A DNA stretch of 64,000 bases from JBELHR01 sp042091275 (GCA_042091275.1 JBELHR010000006.1:1-64000), one strand, 5' to 3'; positions 41,372 to 50,057 are shown, numbered from the stretch's first letter. Notes: generated from the sequence alone by a model not told the origin. Numbers and translations are program-made.

Positions 41372-42430
41372 ATGATTCGAGCAAAATTTGCAAAATTACT
41401 TTTGGATTTTCACAGAGCCTCGGGAACTTCTCGAGGAGTTTTACGTCAAAAAGAAACCTTTATTTTAAGAATTCAAAGAGGGGATGAAATAGGCTATGGC
41501 GAATGCAACCTCTTTAGAGGTCTGAGCGCCGACGACTGCCCAGAATACGAATCCAAACTGCAATGGGTCTGTGATAATATTAATTTAGAACTCGCCGAAT
41601 TACTTCGAGAGACTATGTTCTTTCCGTCAATTCAATTTGGTTTGGAACAAGCCTTTCTCTCTTTGAATTCTGCAAACCCATTTCATCTTTTTTCTAGCTC
41701 ATTTGTATCCGATCAGAGCGGTATTGGCATAAATGGCTTGATCTGGATGGGAACGGAGGAGTTTATGTTAGAAGAAATCAAATCCAAATTAGAGAAAGGC
41801 TTCGATACCCTGAAAATGAAAATTGGTGCGATAGACTTTGAAACGGAAGTAGAATTACTTCGTGCAATACGCAAGGATTTTGATTCCGAGACGATAACAC
41901 TTCGAGTGGATGCCAACGGCGGTTTCAAAGCCGAGAATGCTTTGGCTAAATTGGAAGTTTTAAAGGAATTAGACATTCATTCAATCGAACAACCGATTGC
42001 AAAAGGGGAGTGGTCCTCTATGGCTGAACTCGCTGGGAATTCTCCAATACCTATTGCCTTGGATGAGGAATTGATAGGGGTTTTTCACGAGAGAGACAAA
42101 AGAGAGCTTCTCGAGTCCATTCGCCCTCAATATATTATCCTAAAACCAGCTTTGGTCGGTGGTTTTCAAGGATCACTATCTTGGATGCGTATCGCAGATG
42201 ATTTGGGTATTAAGTATTGGATAACATCTGCTCTCGAAAGCAATATCGGTTTAAATGCCATCGCCCAGTGGACTGCCACCTTAGATATAAACTTACCTCA
42301 AGGTTTGGGCACAGGAAGTCTATTTAAAAATAACATTAATAGTCCTTTAGAGGTTGAAAAAGGATACCTATATTATGATTCCAAAAAAGATTGGGATTTA
42401 ACTAAACTTGAAAATTTATTTTATGAATAA
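41372..42430 (+). CDS. menC: o-Succinylbenzoate synthase
   Basis: MenC dehydrates SHCHC to o-succinylbenzoate in menaquinone synthesis. The 352-residue protein is a member of the enolase superfamily. It has the KMKIG catalytic lysine motif, metal ligands in RVDANGGF, SIEQPI and ALDEEL, and ILKPALVGGF for the second lysine. The related dipeptide epimerases share this fold, but menA and menE in the same operon favour MenC. The next gene overlaps its stop. Confidence 0.92.
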   Translation: MIRAKFAKLLLDFHRASGTSRGVLRQKETFILRIQRGDEIGYGECNLFRGLSADDCPEYESKLQWVCDNINLELAELLRETMFFPSIQFGLEQAFLSLNSANPFHLFSSSFVSDQSGIGINGLIWMGTEEFMLEEIKSKLEKGFDTLKMKIGAIDFETEVELLRAIRKDFDSETITLRVDANGGFKAENALAKLEVLKELDIHSIEQPIAKGEWSSMAELAGNSPIPIALDEELIGVFHERDKRELLESIRPQYIILKPALVGGFQGSLSWMRIADDLGIKYWITSALESNIGLNAIAQWTATLDINLPQGLGTGSLFKNNINSPLEVEKGYLYYDSKKDWDLTKLENLFYE

Positions 42431-43349
42431 TTCATTTATTGCACAAGTATACAAAGGAAAGAATTCTGTTGGTCGCTATGTAGCGGCACTATTTGTGATA
42501 TTTATCTTTTGGCAGTTATTAGGGATAATTCCCTTGTTTGCAATTGCGTCGGGCTATGCTCCTGATTCAGCTGCTTTTATGGAATCTATGCAGTCTAATT
42601 TTATGGGATTAGGTATTCCTAAAAGCCTTTATTTAGCAGGTCTTTTATTTACATTCGTATTTGCTTTTATCGGTTTGTATATCGCTGTCACACAAATTCA
42701 CGGAAGATCCTTAAAATCAGTTATGACTTCGAGAGATACGTTTGATTGGACCCGTGTTAAATTTGGATTTGTCCTTTGGGGATTGGTTTTGTTGATAATG
42801 ACCATTGCTGACCTTCTTATCAGACCGGAAGATTTTGTTTTGATTTTTGATTGGCAAAAGTTTCTAGTTTTAGCAGCTGTTGCTATCGCTCTGATACCAA
42901 TTCAAACTACGTTTGAAGAGGTTTTGTTCCGAGGGTATTTTATGCAAGCCATCGGTGGATTGACCAAGAATAGATGGATACCTTTAATCCTAACTTCTGT
43001 AATTTTTGGCCTAGTTCACGGTGCAAATCCTGAAATTGACAAACTGGGACCTTTAGCCTTTGTCTTCTATATAGGTACGGGTTTTCTATTTGGTATTATG
43101 ACGCTTATGGATGAAGGAATGGAACTATCGGTTGGCTTTCACGCGGTCAATAATCTTTTCGCAGCTTTGATGATTACCACAGATTGGACGGTTTTCCAAA
43201 CCGATGCTGTCTTTATGGATGTTTCGGAACCATCTATTAGCTGGCAAGCTTTTATACCGGTATTTATTATCTATCCGGTAATTCTTTATTTTATCGGTAG
43301 AAGATTGTCATGGACCGATTGGAAGGCAAAGTTATTCGGACCCATCTAA
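42423..43349 (+). CDS. CPBP-family intramembrane metalloprotease (Abi/CAAX-like)
   Basis: The 308-residue protein (start at ATG 42423, overlapping the menC stop by 8 nt) has about eight membrane helices. It carries the three motifs of the CPBP family: Glu165-Glu166 with Arg170 in FEEVLFRGYFMQ, His199 in FGLVHGANP, and His240/Asn243 in SVGFHAVNN. These proteins cleave prenylated or other membrane-embedded substrates; targets are mostly unknown. Its stop overlaps the menE start (TAATG), so it is translationally coupled to both neighbours. Confidence 0.9.
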   Translation: MNNSFIAQVYKGKNSVGRYVAALFVIFIFWQLLGIIPLFAIASGYAPDSAAFMESMQSNFMGLGIPKSLYLAGLLFTFVFAFIGLYIAVTQIHGRSLKSVMTSRDTFDWTRVKFGFVLWGLVLLIMTIADLLIRPEDFVLIFDWQKFLVLAAVAIALIPIQTTFEEVLFRGYFMQAIGGLTKNRWIPLILTSVIFGLVHGANPEIDKLGPLAFVFYIGTGFLFGIMTLMDEGMELSVGFHAVNNLFAALMITTDWTVFQTDAVFMDVSEPSISWQAFIPVFIIYPVILYFIGRRLSWTDWKAKLFGPI

Positions 43350-44380
43350 TGTCTAAACTTCATTCTAGCTTTTCTATTTCGGGCAAATCCTTTTCGAGTG
43401 TCGAAAATTTGATTCGGTCACTAGAGGATCAAAGCCAGAAGAATTTTTTAAGTCAATGGTTTGACGAATCTCAATATGTGACTGTTCAAACTTCAGGGAG
43501 TACCGGTATTCCAAAGGAACTTAGTTTGCCGAAGGAAGCTATGAGAGCGAGCGCATTGGCCACAGGACAGTTTTTTAATCTCGGCCCTGGTTCTAAAGTT
43601 TGGATCAATTTATCTGCGGATTATATTGCTGGAAAAATGATGTGGGTTAGAGCCTTGGAGTTGGGTTGGGAGGTGTATTTAAATTGTTCAAAGGGACTTT
43701 TCTTTGATTTTACAGCCTTAGTTCCACTTCAAGTTTATAAAATGAATGAGGAGCAACTCAATCAATTCGATCAAATACTGATTGGTGGTGGCGTATTTCG
43801 AACGGCTTATTTAAAGCAATTTAAAAATCTAAAAGCCAAGATTTTTTCCAGTTATGGAATGACAGAAACCATAAGTCATATCGCCATTCAATCTTTGTAT
43901 CCGGAATTCAGAAATTACTATCAATGTCTAAAGGGTGTTGAAATTGGTTCTAATGACAAGTCTTGTTTATGGATATACGCCAATAGACTGAATTCCGAAA
44001 GAATTCAAACCAACGACCTCGTCGAAATTATATCTGAATCCAAATTCCAGTGGTTGGGTAGGTTTGATAATGTGATTAATTCTGGTGGGGTGAAATTATT
44101 TCCAGAGACTTTGGAAAAAAAGTATTCTGCCTACACTACTGAAAACTTTTTCTTTTCAGGAGAGGGAGACAAAAAGCTAGGAACCCGTTTAATTTTAATT
44201 TTGGAAGGGGATGGGGAAGACCGAGATCCAAGAGATTCCGACAAGGTTCTTTTTAAGGAATTAGGTTTTACAGATTTTGAAATTCCCAAACGAATTTATT
44301 TTCTGAAAAAATTCATTTTTACAGAGACAAAAAAAATCCAACGTAACAAAACATTGGATTTAGTATATAAGAAACTTTAA
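43349..44380 (+). CDS. menE: o-Succinylbenzoate-CoA ligase, short form
   Basis: MenE activates o-succinylbenzoate with ATP and CoA. The protein (343 residues from the ATG at 43349) is an AMP-binding enzyme with the P-loop VQTSGSTGIPKE at 46-57, the SSYGMTETISHIA motif and the hinge region WLGRFDNVINSGGVK. It is about 100 residues shorter than enterobacterial or Bacillus MenE, mainly at the N terminus, as is common in Bacteroidota. It converges on yebC with a 3-nt gap and no terminator. Confidence 0.9.
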   Translation: MSKLHSSFSISGKSFSSVENLIRSLEDQSQKNFLSQWFDESQYVTVQTSGSTGIPKELSLPKEAMRASALATGQFFNLGPGSKVWINLSADYIAGKMMWVRALELGWEVYLNCSKGLFFDFTALVPLQVYKMNEEQLNQFDQILIGGGVFRTAYLKQFKNLKAKIFSSYGMTETISHIAIQSLYPEFRNYYQCLKGVEIGSNDKSCLWIYANRLNSERIQTNDLVEIISESKFQWLGRFDNVINSGGVKLFPETLEKKYSAYTTENFFFSGEGDKKLGTRLILILEGDGEDRDPRDSDKVLFKELGFTDFEIPKRIYFLKKFIFTETKKIQRNKTLDLVYKKL

Positions 44381-44383
44381 AGT

Positions 44384-45100
44384 TTAGGCCTCCATCGAGT
44401 GGTAGACGTTTTGTACATCGTCATCCTCTTCTAATTTTTCTAACAGTTTATCAATATCCGCTTGTTGTGCTTCGTCAACTTTTTTTGTTGTGGTAGGTAT
44501 ATATTCAAATCCAGATTGAAGAATTTCTAATTTATTTTCTTCCAGGTAAGATTGAATTGCTCCGAATTGTCCGAAAGGTGCATATATCATGATACCGTCT
44601 TCGTCTTCAAAGATTTCCTCTACTTCAAAATCGATAAGTTCTAGTTCAAAATCTTCTAAATCCATAGATAGATCTTCTCTTTTGACACGAAAATTACAAG
44701 TGTGATCAAACATAAAGATTACAGAACCAGAGGTTCCAAATGTACCGTCACATTTATTAAATGCAGCACGCACATTAGCAACTGTTCTATTGTTGTTGTC
44801 TGTAGCGGTCTCGACCAAAACAGCAATTCCGTGAGCAGCATATCCTTCAAATAGAACTTCCTTGTAGTTGGCAGTATTTTTGTCAGAGGCTTTTTTAATA
44901 GCCCTTTCCACATTGTCCTTAGGCATATTTGCAGCCTTGGCATTTTGGATGACAGCTCTCAGTCTCGAGTTGGAATCGGGATTAGGTCCTCCTTCTTTAA
45001 CCGCCATGACAATATCTTTACCAATACGAGTAAAAGTTTTGGCCATAGCAGACCAGCGTTTCATTTTTCTAGCTTTCCTAAATTCAAAGGCTCTTCCCAT
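44384..45100 (-). CDS. yebC: YebC/PmpR-family regulatory protein
   Basis: The 238-residue protein begins MGRAFEFRKARKMKRWSAMA and contains the family core NAKAANMPKDNVERAIKKA and EGYAAHGIAVLVE. Members are described as transcription regulators and, for some, as translation factors that relieve stalling at proline runs. It lies 37 nt after the carboxylase gene on the same strand but has its own possible -7 box. Confidence 0.95.
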   Translation of the reverse strand: MGRAFEFRKARKMKRWSAMAKTFTRIGKDIVMAVKEGGPNPDSNSRLRAVIQNAKAANMPKDNVERAIKKASDKNTANYKEVLFEGYAAHGIAVLVETATDNNNRTVANVRAAFNKCDGTFGTSGSVIFMFDHTCNFRVKREDLSMDLEDFELELIDFEVEEIFEDEDGIMIYAPFGQFGAIQSYLEENKLEILQSGFEYIPTTTKKVDEAQQADIDKLLEKLEEDDDVQNVYHSMEA

Positions 45101-45124
45101 AGTAAAATTCTAATTTTAGTCGGT

Positions 45125-45132
45125 CAAAAATA
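45125..45132 (-). promoter_or_regulatory. Possible -7 box for yebC
   Basis: On the - strand this is TATTTTTG, a perfect TAnnTTTG, 24 nt before the yebC ATG and just after the carboxylase stop. No -33 partner is visible at the usual distance. Confidence 0.35.
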
Positions 45133-45137
45133 ATAAA

Positions 45138-46766
45138 TTATACCTGAATTACGCCCATGTTGAAAGGCTTTTCTATCGGTGCGTGGTCAGCTGCTTCAAT
45201 TCCCATGGAAATCCACTTTCTCGTATCTGTTGGTCTGATAATAGCGTCTGTCCAAAGTCTCGCTGCTGCATAGTAAGGCGATGTTTGTTCGTCGTAACGG
45301 CTCTGAATTTTATCTAAAATTTCAGCTTCTTTTTCCGCACTAATTTTTTCACCTTGAGCTTCGAGTTTTGCTTTTTCCATTTGCAATAGAACCTTTGCTG
45401 CTTGGGCTCCACCCATAACCGCTAAACGTGCAGATGGCCAAGCGAAAATAAGTCTTGGATCATAGGCTTTACCACACATTGCATAATTTCCGGCTCCGTA
45501 GGAATTTCCGACGATTACCGTAAATTTTGGAACTACAGAATTACTGACTGCATTGACCATTTTGGCACCGTCCTTAATAATTCCACCGTGCTCGCTCTTG
45601 GATCCTACCATAAAGCCAGTGACATCTTGTAAAAAGACTAGTGGAATTTTCTTTTGGTTACAATTTGCTATAAAACGAGTTGCCTTGTCCGCAGAATCGC
45701 TGTAAATCACTCCACCAAATTGCATTTCTTTTTTAGCATTCTTTACCATTTTTCTTTGATTGGCAACTATTCCAACAGCCCATCCGTCTATTCGAGCATA
45801 GGCACAGATCAAAGTCTTTCCATAATCCTCTTTGTAAAGTTCTATACTATCTGCATCGATTATTCTGTGGATAATTTCTAAACTGTCATAGGGATCTGTT
45901 CGGAGTTTTGGCAATACTCCAAATATTTCTTCTACATCCTTTTCTGGCATTTTAGCTTCGATTCGACTGAATCCAGCTTTTGGATTAGAGCCTAATTTAT
46001 CTAGGATATTTTTGATCTTATCCAAGGCATCTTTATCGTCTTTTGCCTTGTAGTCTGCTACTCCGGACAATTCATTGTGGGTGGTCGCACCTCCCAATGT
46101 TTCATTGTCTATAGATTCGCCTATTGCAGCTTTTACCAAATAACTTCCCGCTAAAAAGATACTAGCGGTTTTGTCTACCATGATGGCCTCATCACTCATG
46201 ATCGGTAAGTAGGCCCCTCCTGCAACGCAACTGCCCATTACTGCAGAAATCTGGGTAATACCCATACTGCTCATCTTAGCATTGTTGCTGAATATTCGTC
46301 CAAAGTGTTCTTTGTCTGGGAAAATTTCGTCTTGCATAGGTAAGAAAACTCCAGCGCTATCCACGAGGTAAATAATTGGTAATTTATTTTCCATGGCTAT
46401 CTCTTGTGCTCTGAGATTCTTTTTTCCTGTCATAGGAAACCAGGCACCAGCCTTGACAGTTGCATCATTGGCAACAACAATACATTGTCTTCCCTTAATA
46501 TATCCGATTACACAAACCACCCCAGCACTAGGGCATCCTCCGTACTCTTTATACATACCGTCAGCGGCAAGGGCTCCAATTTCAATTTGATCAGCACCTC
46601 GATCCAAAAGATACTCTATTCTCTCTCTTGCGGTCATTTTTCCCTTGGCATGGGTCTTGTCTATTTTCTTTTTTCCACCTCCTTGGTAGACCTTATTAAG
46701 TTTATTTCTGAGTTCTGCGTATAGTAATTTGTTACTGTCTTCGTTTTTGTTGAAGTTGAGATCCAT
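45138..46766 (-). CDS. Acyl-CoA carboxylase beta subunit (methylcrotonyl-CoA carboxylase-like)
   Basis: The beta (carboxyltransferase) subunit moves CO2 from biotin to an acyl-CoA. The 542-residue protein has both crotonase-like halves. The N-terminal one has the KGKMTARERIEYLLD start and MGSCVAGGAYLPIMSDEA; the C-terminal one has LQDVTGFMVGSKSEHGGI and WPSARLAVMGGAQAAKVLL. This pattern is closest to methylcrotonyl-CoA carboxylase of leucine breakdown, though propionyl- or geranyl-CoA enzymes are related. The biotin-carrying alpha subunit is not in the window. Confidence 0.88.
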   Translation of the reverse strand: MDLNFNKNEDSNKLLYAELRNKLNKVYQGGGKKKIDKTHAKGKMTARERIEYLLDRGADQIEIGALAADGMYKEYGGCPSAGVVCVIGYIKGRQCIVVANDATVKAGAWFPMTGKKNLRAQEIAMENKLPIIYLVDSAGVFLPMQDEIFPDKEHFGRIFSNNAKMSSMGITQISAVMGSCVAGGAYLPIMSDEAIMVDKTASIFLAGSYLVKAAIGESIDNETLGGATTHNELSGVADYKAKDDKDALDKIKNILDKLGSNPKAGFSRIEAKMPEKDVEEIFGVLPKLRTDPYDSLEIIHRIIDADSIELYKEDYGKTLICAYARIDGWAVGIVANQRKMVKNAKKEMQFGGVIYSDSADKATRFIANCNQKKIPLVFLQDVTGFMVGSKSEHGGIIKDGAKMVNAVSNSVVPKFTVIVGNSYGAGNYAMCGKAYDPRLIFAWPSARLAVMGGAQAAKVLLQMEKAKLEAQGEKISAEKEAEILDKIQSRYDEQTSPYYAAARLWTDAIIRPTDTRKWISMGIEAADHAPIEKPFNMGVIQV

Positions 46767-46787
46767 TTATCGTTGATTTTAGTGGGA

Positions 46788-46817
46788 CTAATTTACGAAT
46801 TTTAGGGAGGCAACAAA
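46788..46817 (-). promoter_or_regulatory. Candidate promoter of the carboxylase gene
   Basis: On the - strand, TTTG (46817-46814), 18-nt spacer, then TAAATTAG (46795-46788), which differs from TAnnTTTG by one base. It would start RNA about 15 nt before the carboxylase ATG. It is 14 nt from the MarR palindrome. Confidence 0.45.
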
Positions 46818-46830
46818 AAAACAAACCCCC

Positions 46831-46848
46831 TATTTACCTAGGTAAATA
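46831..46848. promoter_or_regulatory. 18-bp perfect palindrome, probable MarR operator
   Basis: TATTTACCTAGGTAAATA is identical on both strands. It lies over the -33 region of the DoxX promoter, ending 9 nt before the -7 box, where a bound dimer would block RNA polymerase. The operon's third gene encodes a MarR-family protein, which binds such palindromes as a dimer. Self-repression is inferred. Confidence 0.75.
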
Positions 46849-46857
46849 AAAAAAGTA

Positions 46858-46865
46858 TACATTTG
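46858..46865 (+). promoter_or_regulatory. -7 box of the DoxX/MarR operon
   Basis: TACATTTG is a perfect TAnnTTTG box, identical to that of the rpsL promoter. A TTTA at 46833-46836, inside the palindrome, may serve as the -33 element (21-nt spacer). RNA would start near 46872, about 22 nt before the DoxX ATG. Confidence 0.65.
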
Positions 46866-46893
46866 TAGTGAAATTGAAAAATAACATAAACTT

Positions 46894-47244
46894 ATGAGTT
46901 TACAAAAAATACTTTTTTGGGTTGCAACGGGCCTACTTTCAGCCCTACTTCTTTTTAGTGTTTCCAACTATATCTTTCAAAATGAAATGATAAACCAAGC
47001 TTTTGAAGGTTTTGGATATCCAACCTATATGGTATATCCTTTGGCTATTCTAAAAATCATAGGGGTAGCTGTACTTTTGGTACCTGGTCTAAAGACCCTA
47101 AAGGAATGGGCATATGCCGCTTTTACCATTAACTTTTTTCTCGCTTTTTTTGCACATTATGCAATTTCAGACGGGCAATGGGCTGGAGCAGTGATCGCCT
47201 TAGTATTGCTTTTTGTATCGTATATGTTTAAAAATTACAGATAA
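46894..47244 (+). CDS. DoxX-like membrane protein
   Basis: The 116-residue protein is almost entirely four hydrophobic helices separated by short loops, with the GYPTYMVYPLAILKIIGV segment typical of DoxX-like small membrane proteins. Members are often found with redox enzymes and MarR regulators in stress-response operons, and their molecular role is poorly known. It is 2 nt before the flavin reductase gene. Confidence 0.8.
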   Translation: MSLQKILFWVATGLLSALLLFSVSNYIFQNEMINQAFEGFGYPTYMVYPLAILKIIGVAVLLVPGLKTLKEWAYAAFTINFFLAFFAHYAISDGQWAGAVIALVLLFVSYMFKNYR

Positions 47245-47246
47245 TT

Positions 47247-47768
47247 ATGGGGAAAAAAATAGTTGCTTTTGGTGCCAGTTCGGCGAGACAGTCTATTAAT
47301 AAATATTTGGCGCACTACGCTGCTAGCCTTGTGGAAGGCGGAGAAGTAGTTGAAATAGATCTAGCAGAATTTGACCTGCCGATTTACAGTATTGATTTGG
47401 AGGGAGAAATAGGGATTCCGGAAGCTGCAAAGGAGCTTTTGTCGACGATTCAGTCTGGTGATGGGCTGATTATTTCTATAGCCGAGCACAATGGAACCTA
47501 TTCTACTGCCTTTAAAAACGCTTTTGATTGGATGAGTAGAATTGACGGAAAATTGTGGGCAGATATTCCAATGGTTCTATTGTCTACTTCACCGGGGCCT
47601 CGCGGAGGAGCTACTGCTCTTGAAATTGCGGCCGACCGCTTCCCTTATATGGGTGGTAATATTGTTGGGAAATTAGTGGTTCCAAATTTTACAGAAAATT
47701 TTCAAGAAGGAAAATTAATCAATGAGGAGTTGAATAAGGACCTTATCGAACAAATTTCAAAAATATAA
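47247..47768 (+). CDS. NAD(P)H-dependent FMN reductase-family protein
   Basis: The 173-residue protein has a flavodoxin-like fold. It has a phosphate-binding loop near the N terminus (GASSARQSINKYLAHYAA), the SIAEHNGTYSTAFKNAFDWMSR active-site region, and STSPGPRGGATALE near the flavin. Enzymes of this family reduce quinones, azo compounds, chromate or free flavin with NAD(P)H. Together with DoxX and MarR it suggests a response to electrophiles or oxidants. Confidence 0.85.
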   Translation: MGKKIVAFGASSARQSINKYLAHYAASLVEGGEVVEIDLAEFDLPIYSIDLEGEIGIPEAAKELLSTIQSGDGLIISIAEHNGTYSTAFKNAFDWMSRIDGKLWADIPMVLLSTSPGPRGGATALEIAADRFPYMGGNIVGKLVVPNFTENFQEGKLINEELNKDLIEQISKI

Positions 47769-47770
47769 TT

Positions 47771-48211
47771 ATGGCAGATTTAGGTCATGAAATTCAATCT
47801 AGCTTTTCCTCAGAGGGTCAAAAAGCTATTTTGAATATTAAATTTACCGCCAATTTTTTAAATCATTTGGGTAATGGGTATTTACGTAAGTTCAATATTA
47901 GTCTGCCTCAATACAATATCCTGAGAATACTGAGAGGGGCAAAGACGGCTATTACCGTGAATAGTATCAAAGACCGAATGGTGGAGAAATCTCCAAACAC
48001 CACCCGTTTGATAGATAAGTTGATGGATAAGGAGTTGGTGGTTCGATCCAGATGCAAAGAGGATAGGAGAGTTGTCTTTGTGGAAATCACCTTGAAGGGT
48101 TTGGAGGTGCTCAATGAGATTAATATGGATTATTTTAACGAATATACCGACAGACTCAGTCAGGAGGAGTTGATCCAGTTAAATATGCTTTTAAACAAAA
48201 TCAGAGGATAA
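47771..48211 (+). CDS. MarR-family transcriptional regulator
   Basis: The 146-residue protein is a winged-helix DNA-binding dimer of the MarR family. The helix-turn-helix and wing are around LRGAKTAITVNSIKDRM through KELVVRSRCKEDRRVVFVEIT (about residues 54-115), with flanking helices for dimerisation. It is the last gene of a three-gene operon with 2-nt spacers, and probably binds the palindrome at 46831-46848. No cysteine pair for oxidant sensing stands out; the single Cys in RSRCKEDRR lies in the wing. Confidence 0.88.
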   Translation: MADLGHEIQSSFSSEGQKAILNIKFTANFLNHLGNGYLRKFNISLPQYNILRILRGAKTAITVNSIKDRMVEKSPNTTRLIDKLMDKELVVRSRCKEDRRVVFVEITLKGLEVLNEINMDYFNEYTDRLSQEELIQLNMLLNKIRG

Positions 48212-48240
48212 AGAGTTCTTTTTAAGAATTGATATATTTC

Positions 48241-48274
48241 AACGTCGTATGCTTTAGAGCTTATGGCGTTTTTT
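48241..48274 (+). terminator. Terminator of the MarR operon
   Basis: AACGTCGTATGCT (48241-48253) pairs with AGCTTATGGCGTT (48258-48270) with one mismatch and two G-T pairs, around a TTAG loop. T residues follow to 48274. It ends the operon 30 nt after the marR stop. Confidence 0.75.
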
Positions 48275-48342
48275 GTTTGGATATAATTCTGAAAATATTT
48301 AAAAATATATCGATATTTGTGTATTCAAAATATATAAGCATT

Positions 48343-50034
48343 ATGTCTGACGATAAAAAAGTAATTTTTTCCATGTCAGGTTTGTCAAAAACCTATAAAA
48401 GTACTGGAAAACAAGTTTTAAAAAATATATACCTAAGTTTTTTCTACGGAGCAAAAATTGGTATTCTCGGTTTAAACGGTTCTGGTAAGTCTTCCTTACT
48501 TAGAATTATAGCGGGTGAGGATAAAGATTATCAAGGGGATATTTCTTTTTCTCCAGGTTATACGGTCGGTTATCTCGAACAAGAGCCAAAACTCGATCCC
48601 GAAAAAACGGTCTTGGAAGTAGTTAAAGAGGGGGTTGCAGAAACCGTACAGATATTGGACGAGTATAATAAGATCAACGATATGTTTGGTCTGGAGGAAG
48701 TGTATAGCAATCCAGATAAGATGGAGGAACTCATGAATAAGCAGGCGGCGCTTCAAGATCAAATCGACGCTTCTAATGCTTGGGAGCTCGACACAAAACT
48801 CGAAATTGCAATGGACGCTCTGCGCACACCTGAATCCGATCGCATCATTAAAAACCTTTCCGGAGGAGAAGCGAGAAGGGTGGCTCTTTGTCGACTATTA
48901 CTTCAAGAGCCGGATATTTTACTTTTGGATGAGCCTACCAACCATTTGGATGCAGAATCCGTACATTGGTTGGAGCATCACCTCGCACAGTACAAAGGGA
49001 CGGTTATATGTATTACTCACGATAGGTACTTTTTGGATAATGTTGCTGGATGGATTCTCGAACTAGATCGCGGAGAGGGTATTCCGTGGAAAGGAAATTA
49101 TTCTTCTTGGTTAGATCAAAAGTCCAAGCGCTTGGCGCAAGAGGAGAAGCAAGCCTCAAAACGTCAAAAAACTCTGGAAAGAGAATTGGAATGGGTCAGA
49201 CAAGGGGCAAAAGGAAGGCAAGCAAAATCCAAAGCTCGTTTGTCCAACTACGACCGCTTGCTCAATCAGGATCAAAAACAAATGGAAGAGAAGTTGGAGA
49301 TTTATATTCCAAATGGACCCCGTTTAGGTACAAATGTTATTGAGGCCAAAGGAGTCGCTAAGGCTTTTGGTGAGAAATTACTTTACGATAACCTCAATTT
49401 CAATCTCCCCCAAAATGGTATTGTAGGAATTATTGGACCAAACGGTGCCGGTAAATCCACAATTTTTAGAATGATTACCAAGGAAGTAGAGGCGGACTCT
49501 GGTTCTTTTGCTGTGGGAGAAACTGCAAAAATAGCTTATGTAGATCAAGGGCATTCTAATATAGATCCACAGCGCTCTATTTGGGAAAACTTCTCAGATG
49601 GACAGGAGCAGGTTATGATGGGAGGAAGAATGGTCAATTCTCGTGCTTACCTTTCTAGATTTAATTTTAGCGGCTCGGAACAAAACAAAAAAGTAGAGTT
49701 ACTGTCTGGTGGTGAGCGAAATAGACTTCATATGGCAATGACTTTGAAGGAAGAAGGGAATGTGCTTCTTTTGGATGAGCCTACCAACGATTTAGATGTA
49801 AATACCTTGAGAGCACTTGAGGAAGGTTTAGAGAATTTTGCTGGTTGTGCTGTTATAATTTCTCACGATAGATGGTTTTTGGATAGAGTTTGTACCCATA
49901 TTTTGGCTTTTGAAGGGGACTCAGAAGTTTATTTCTTTGAAGGTTCCTTTTCGGATTACGAAGAGAACAAAAAGAAGCGATTGGGTGGTGATTTGATGCC
50001 TAAACGTATAAAATACAGGAAATTAACTAGATAA
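48343..50034 (+). CDS. ettA: Energy-dependent translational throttle protein EttA (ABC-F)
   Basis: EttA is a soluble ABC-F ATPase that binds the ribosomal E site and gates the first elongation step according to ATP/ADP level. The 563-residue protein (ATG at 48343; upstream frame is spacer) has two ABC domains. Walker A motifs are GLNGSGKSS and GPNGAGKST, signatures LSGGEARRVAL and LSGGERNRLHM, and Walker B motifs LLDEPTNHLD and LLDEPTNDLD. The linker has the basic RQAKSKARLSNYDRL stretch. A weak -7 box (GATATTTG, about 48311-48318) precedes it. Confidence 0.96.
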   Translation: MSDDKKVIFSMSGLSKTYKSTGKQVLKNIYLSFFYGAKIGILGLNGSGKSSLLRIIAGEDKDYQGDISFSPGYTVGYLEQEPKLDPEKTVLEVVKEGVAETVQILDEYNKINDMFGLEEVYSNPDKMEELMNKQAALQDQIDASNAWELDTKLEIAMDALRTPESDRIIKNLSGGEARRVALCRLLLQEPDILLLDEPTNHLDAESVHWLEHHLAQYKGTVICITHDRYFLDNVAGWILELDRGEGIPWKGNYSSWLDQKSKRLAQEEKQASKRQKTLERELEWVRQGAKGRQAKSKARLSNYDRLLNQDQKQMEEKLEIYIPNGPRLGTNVIEAKGVAKAFGEKLLYDNLNFNLPQNGIVGIIGPNGAGKSTIFRMITKEVEADSGSFAVGETAKIAYVDQGHSNIDPQRSIWENFSDGQEQVMMGGRMVNSRAYLSRFNFSGSEQNKKVELLSGGERNRLHMAMTLKEEGNVLLLDEPTNDLDVNTLRALEEGLENFAGCAVIISHDRWFLDRVCTHILAFEGDSEVYFFEGSFSDYEENKKKRLGGDLMPKRIKYRKLTR

Positions 50035-50057
50035 ATTATTTCACTGAAATATAATGC

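Noticed and set aside
42423..43349. Abortive infection (Abi) defence gene
   Set aside because: CPBP proteins are sometimes named Abi, but this one is embedded in a menaquinone operon and no phage defence genes are near.
48229..48342. Earlier start for ettA adding 38 residues
   Set aside because: The extra sequence contains the terminator hairpin of the MarR operon and hydrophobic residues foreign to EttA; MSDDKKVIFSMSGLSK is the natural start.
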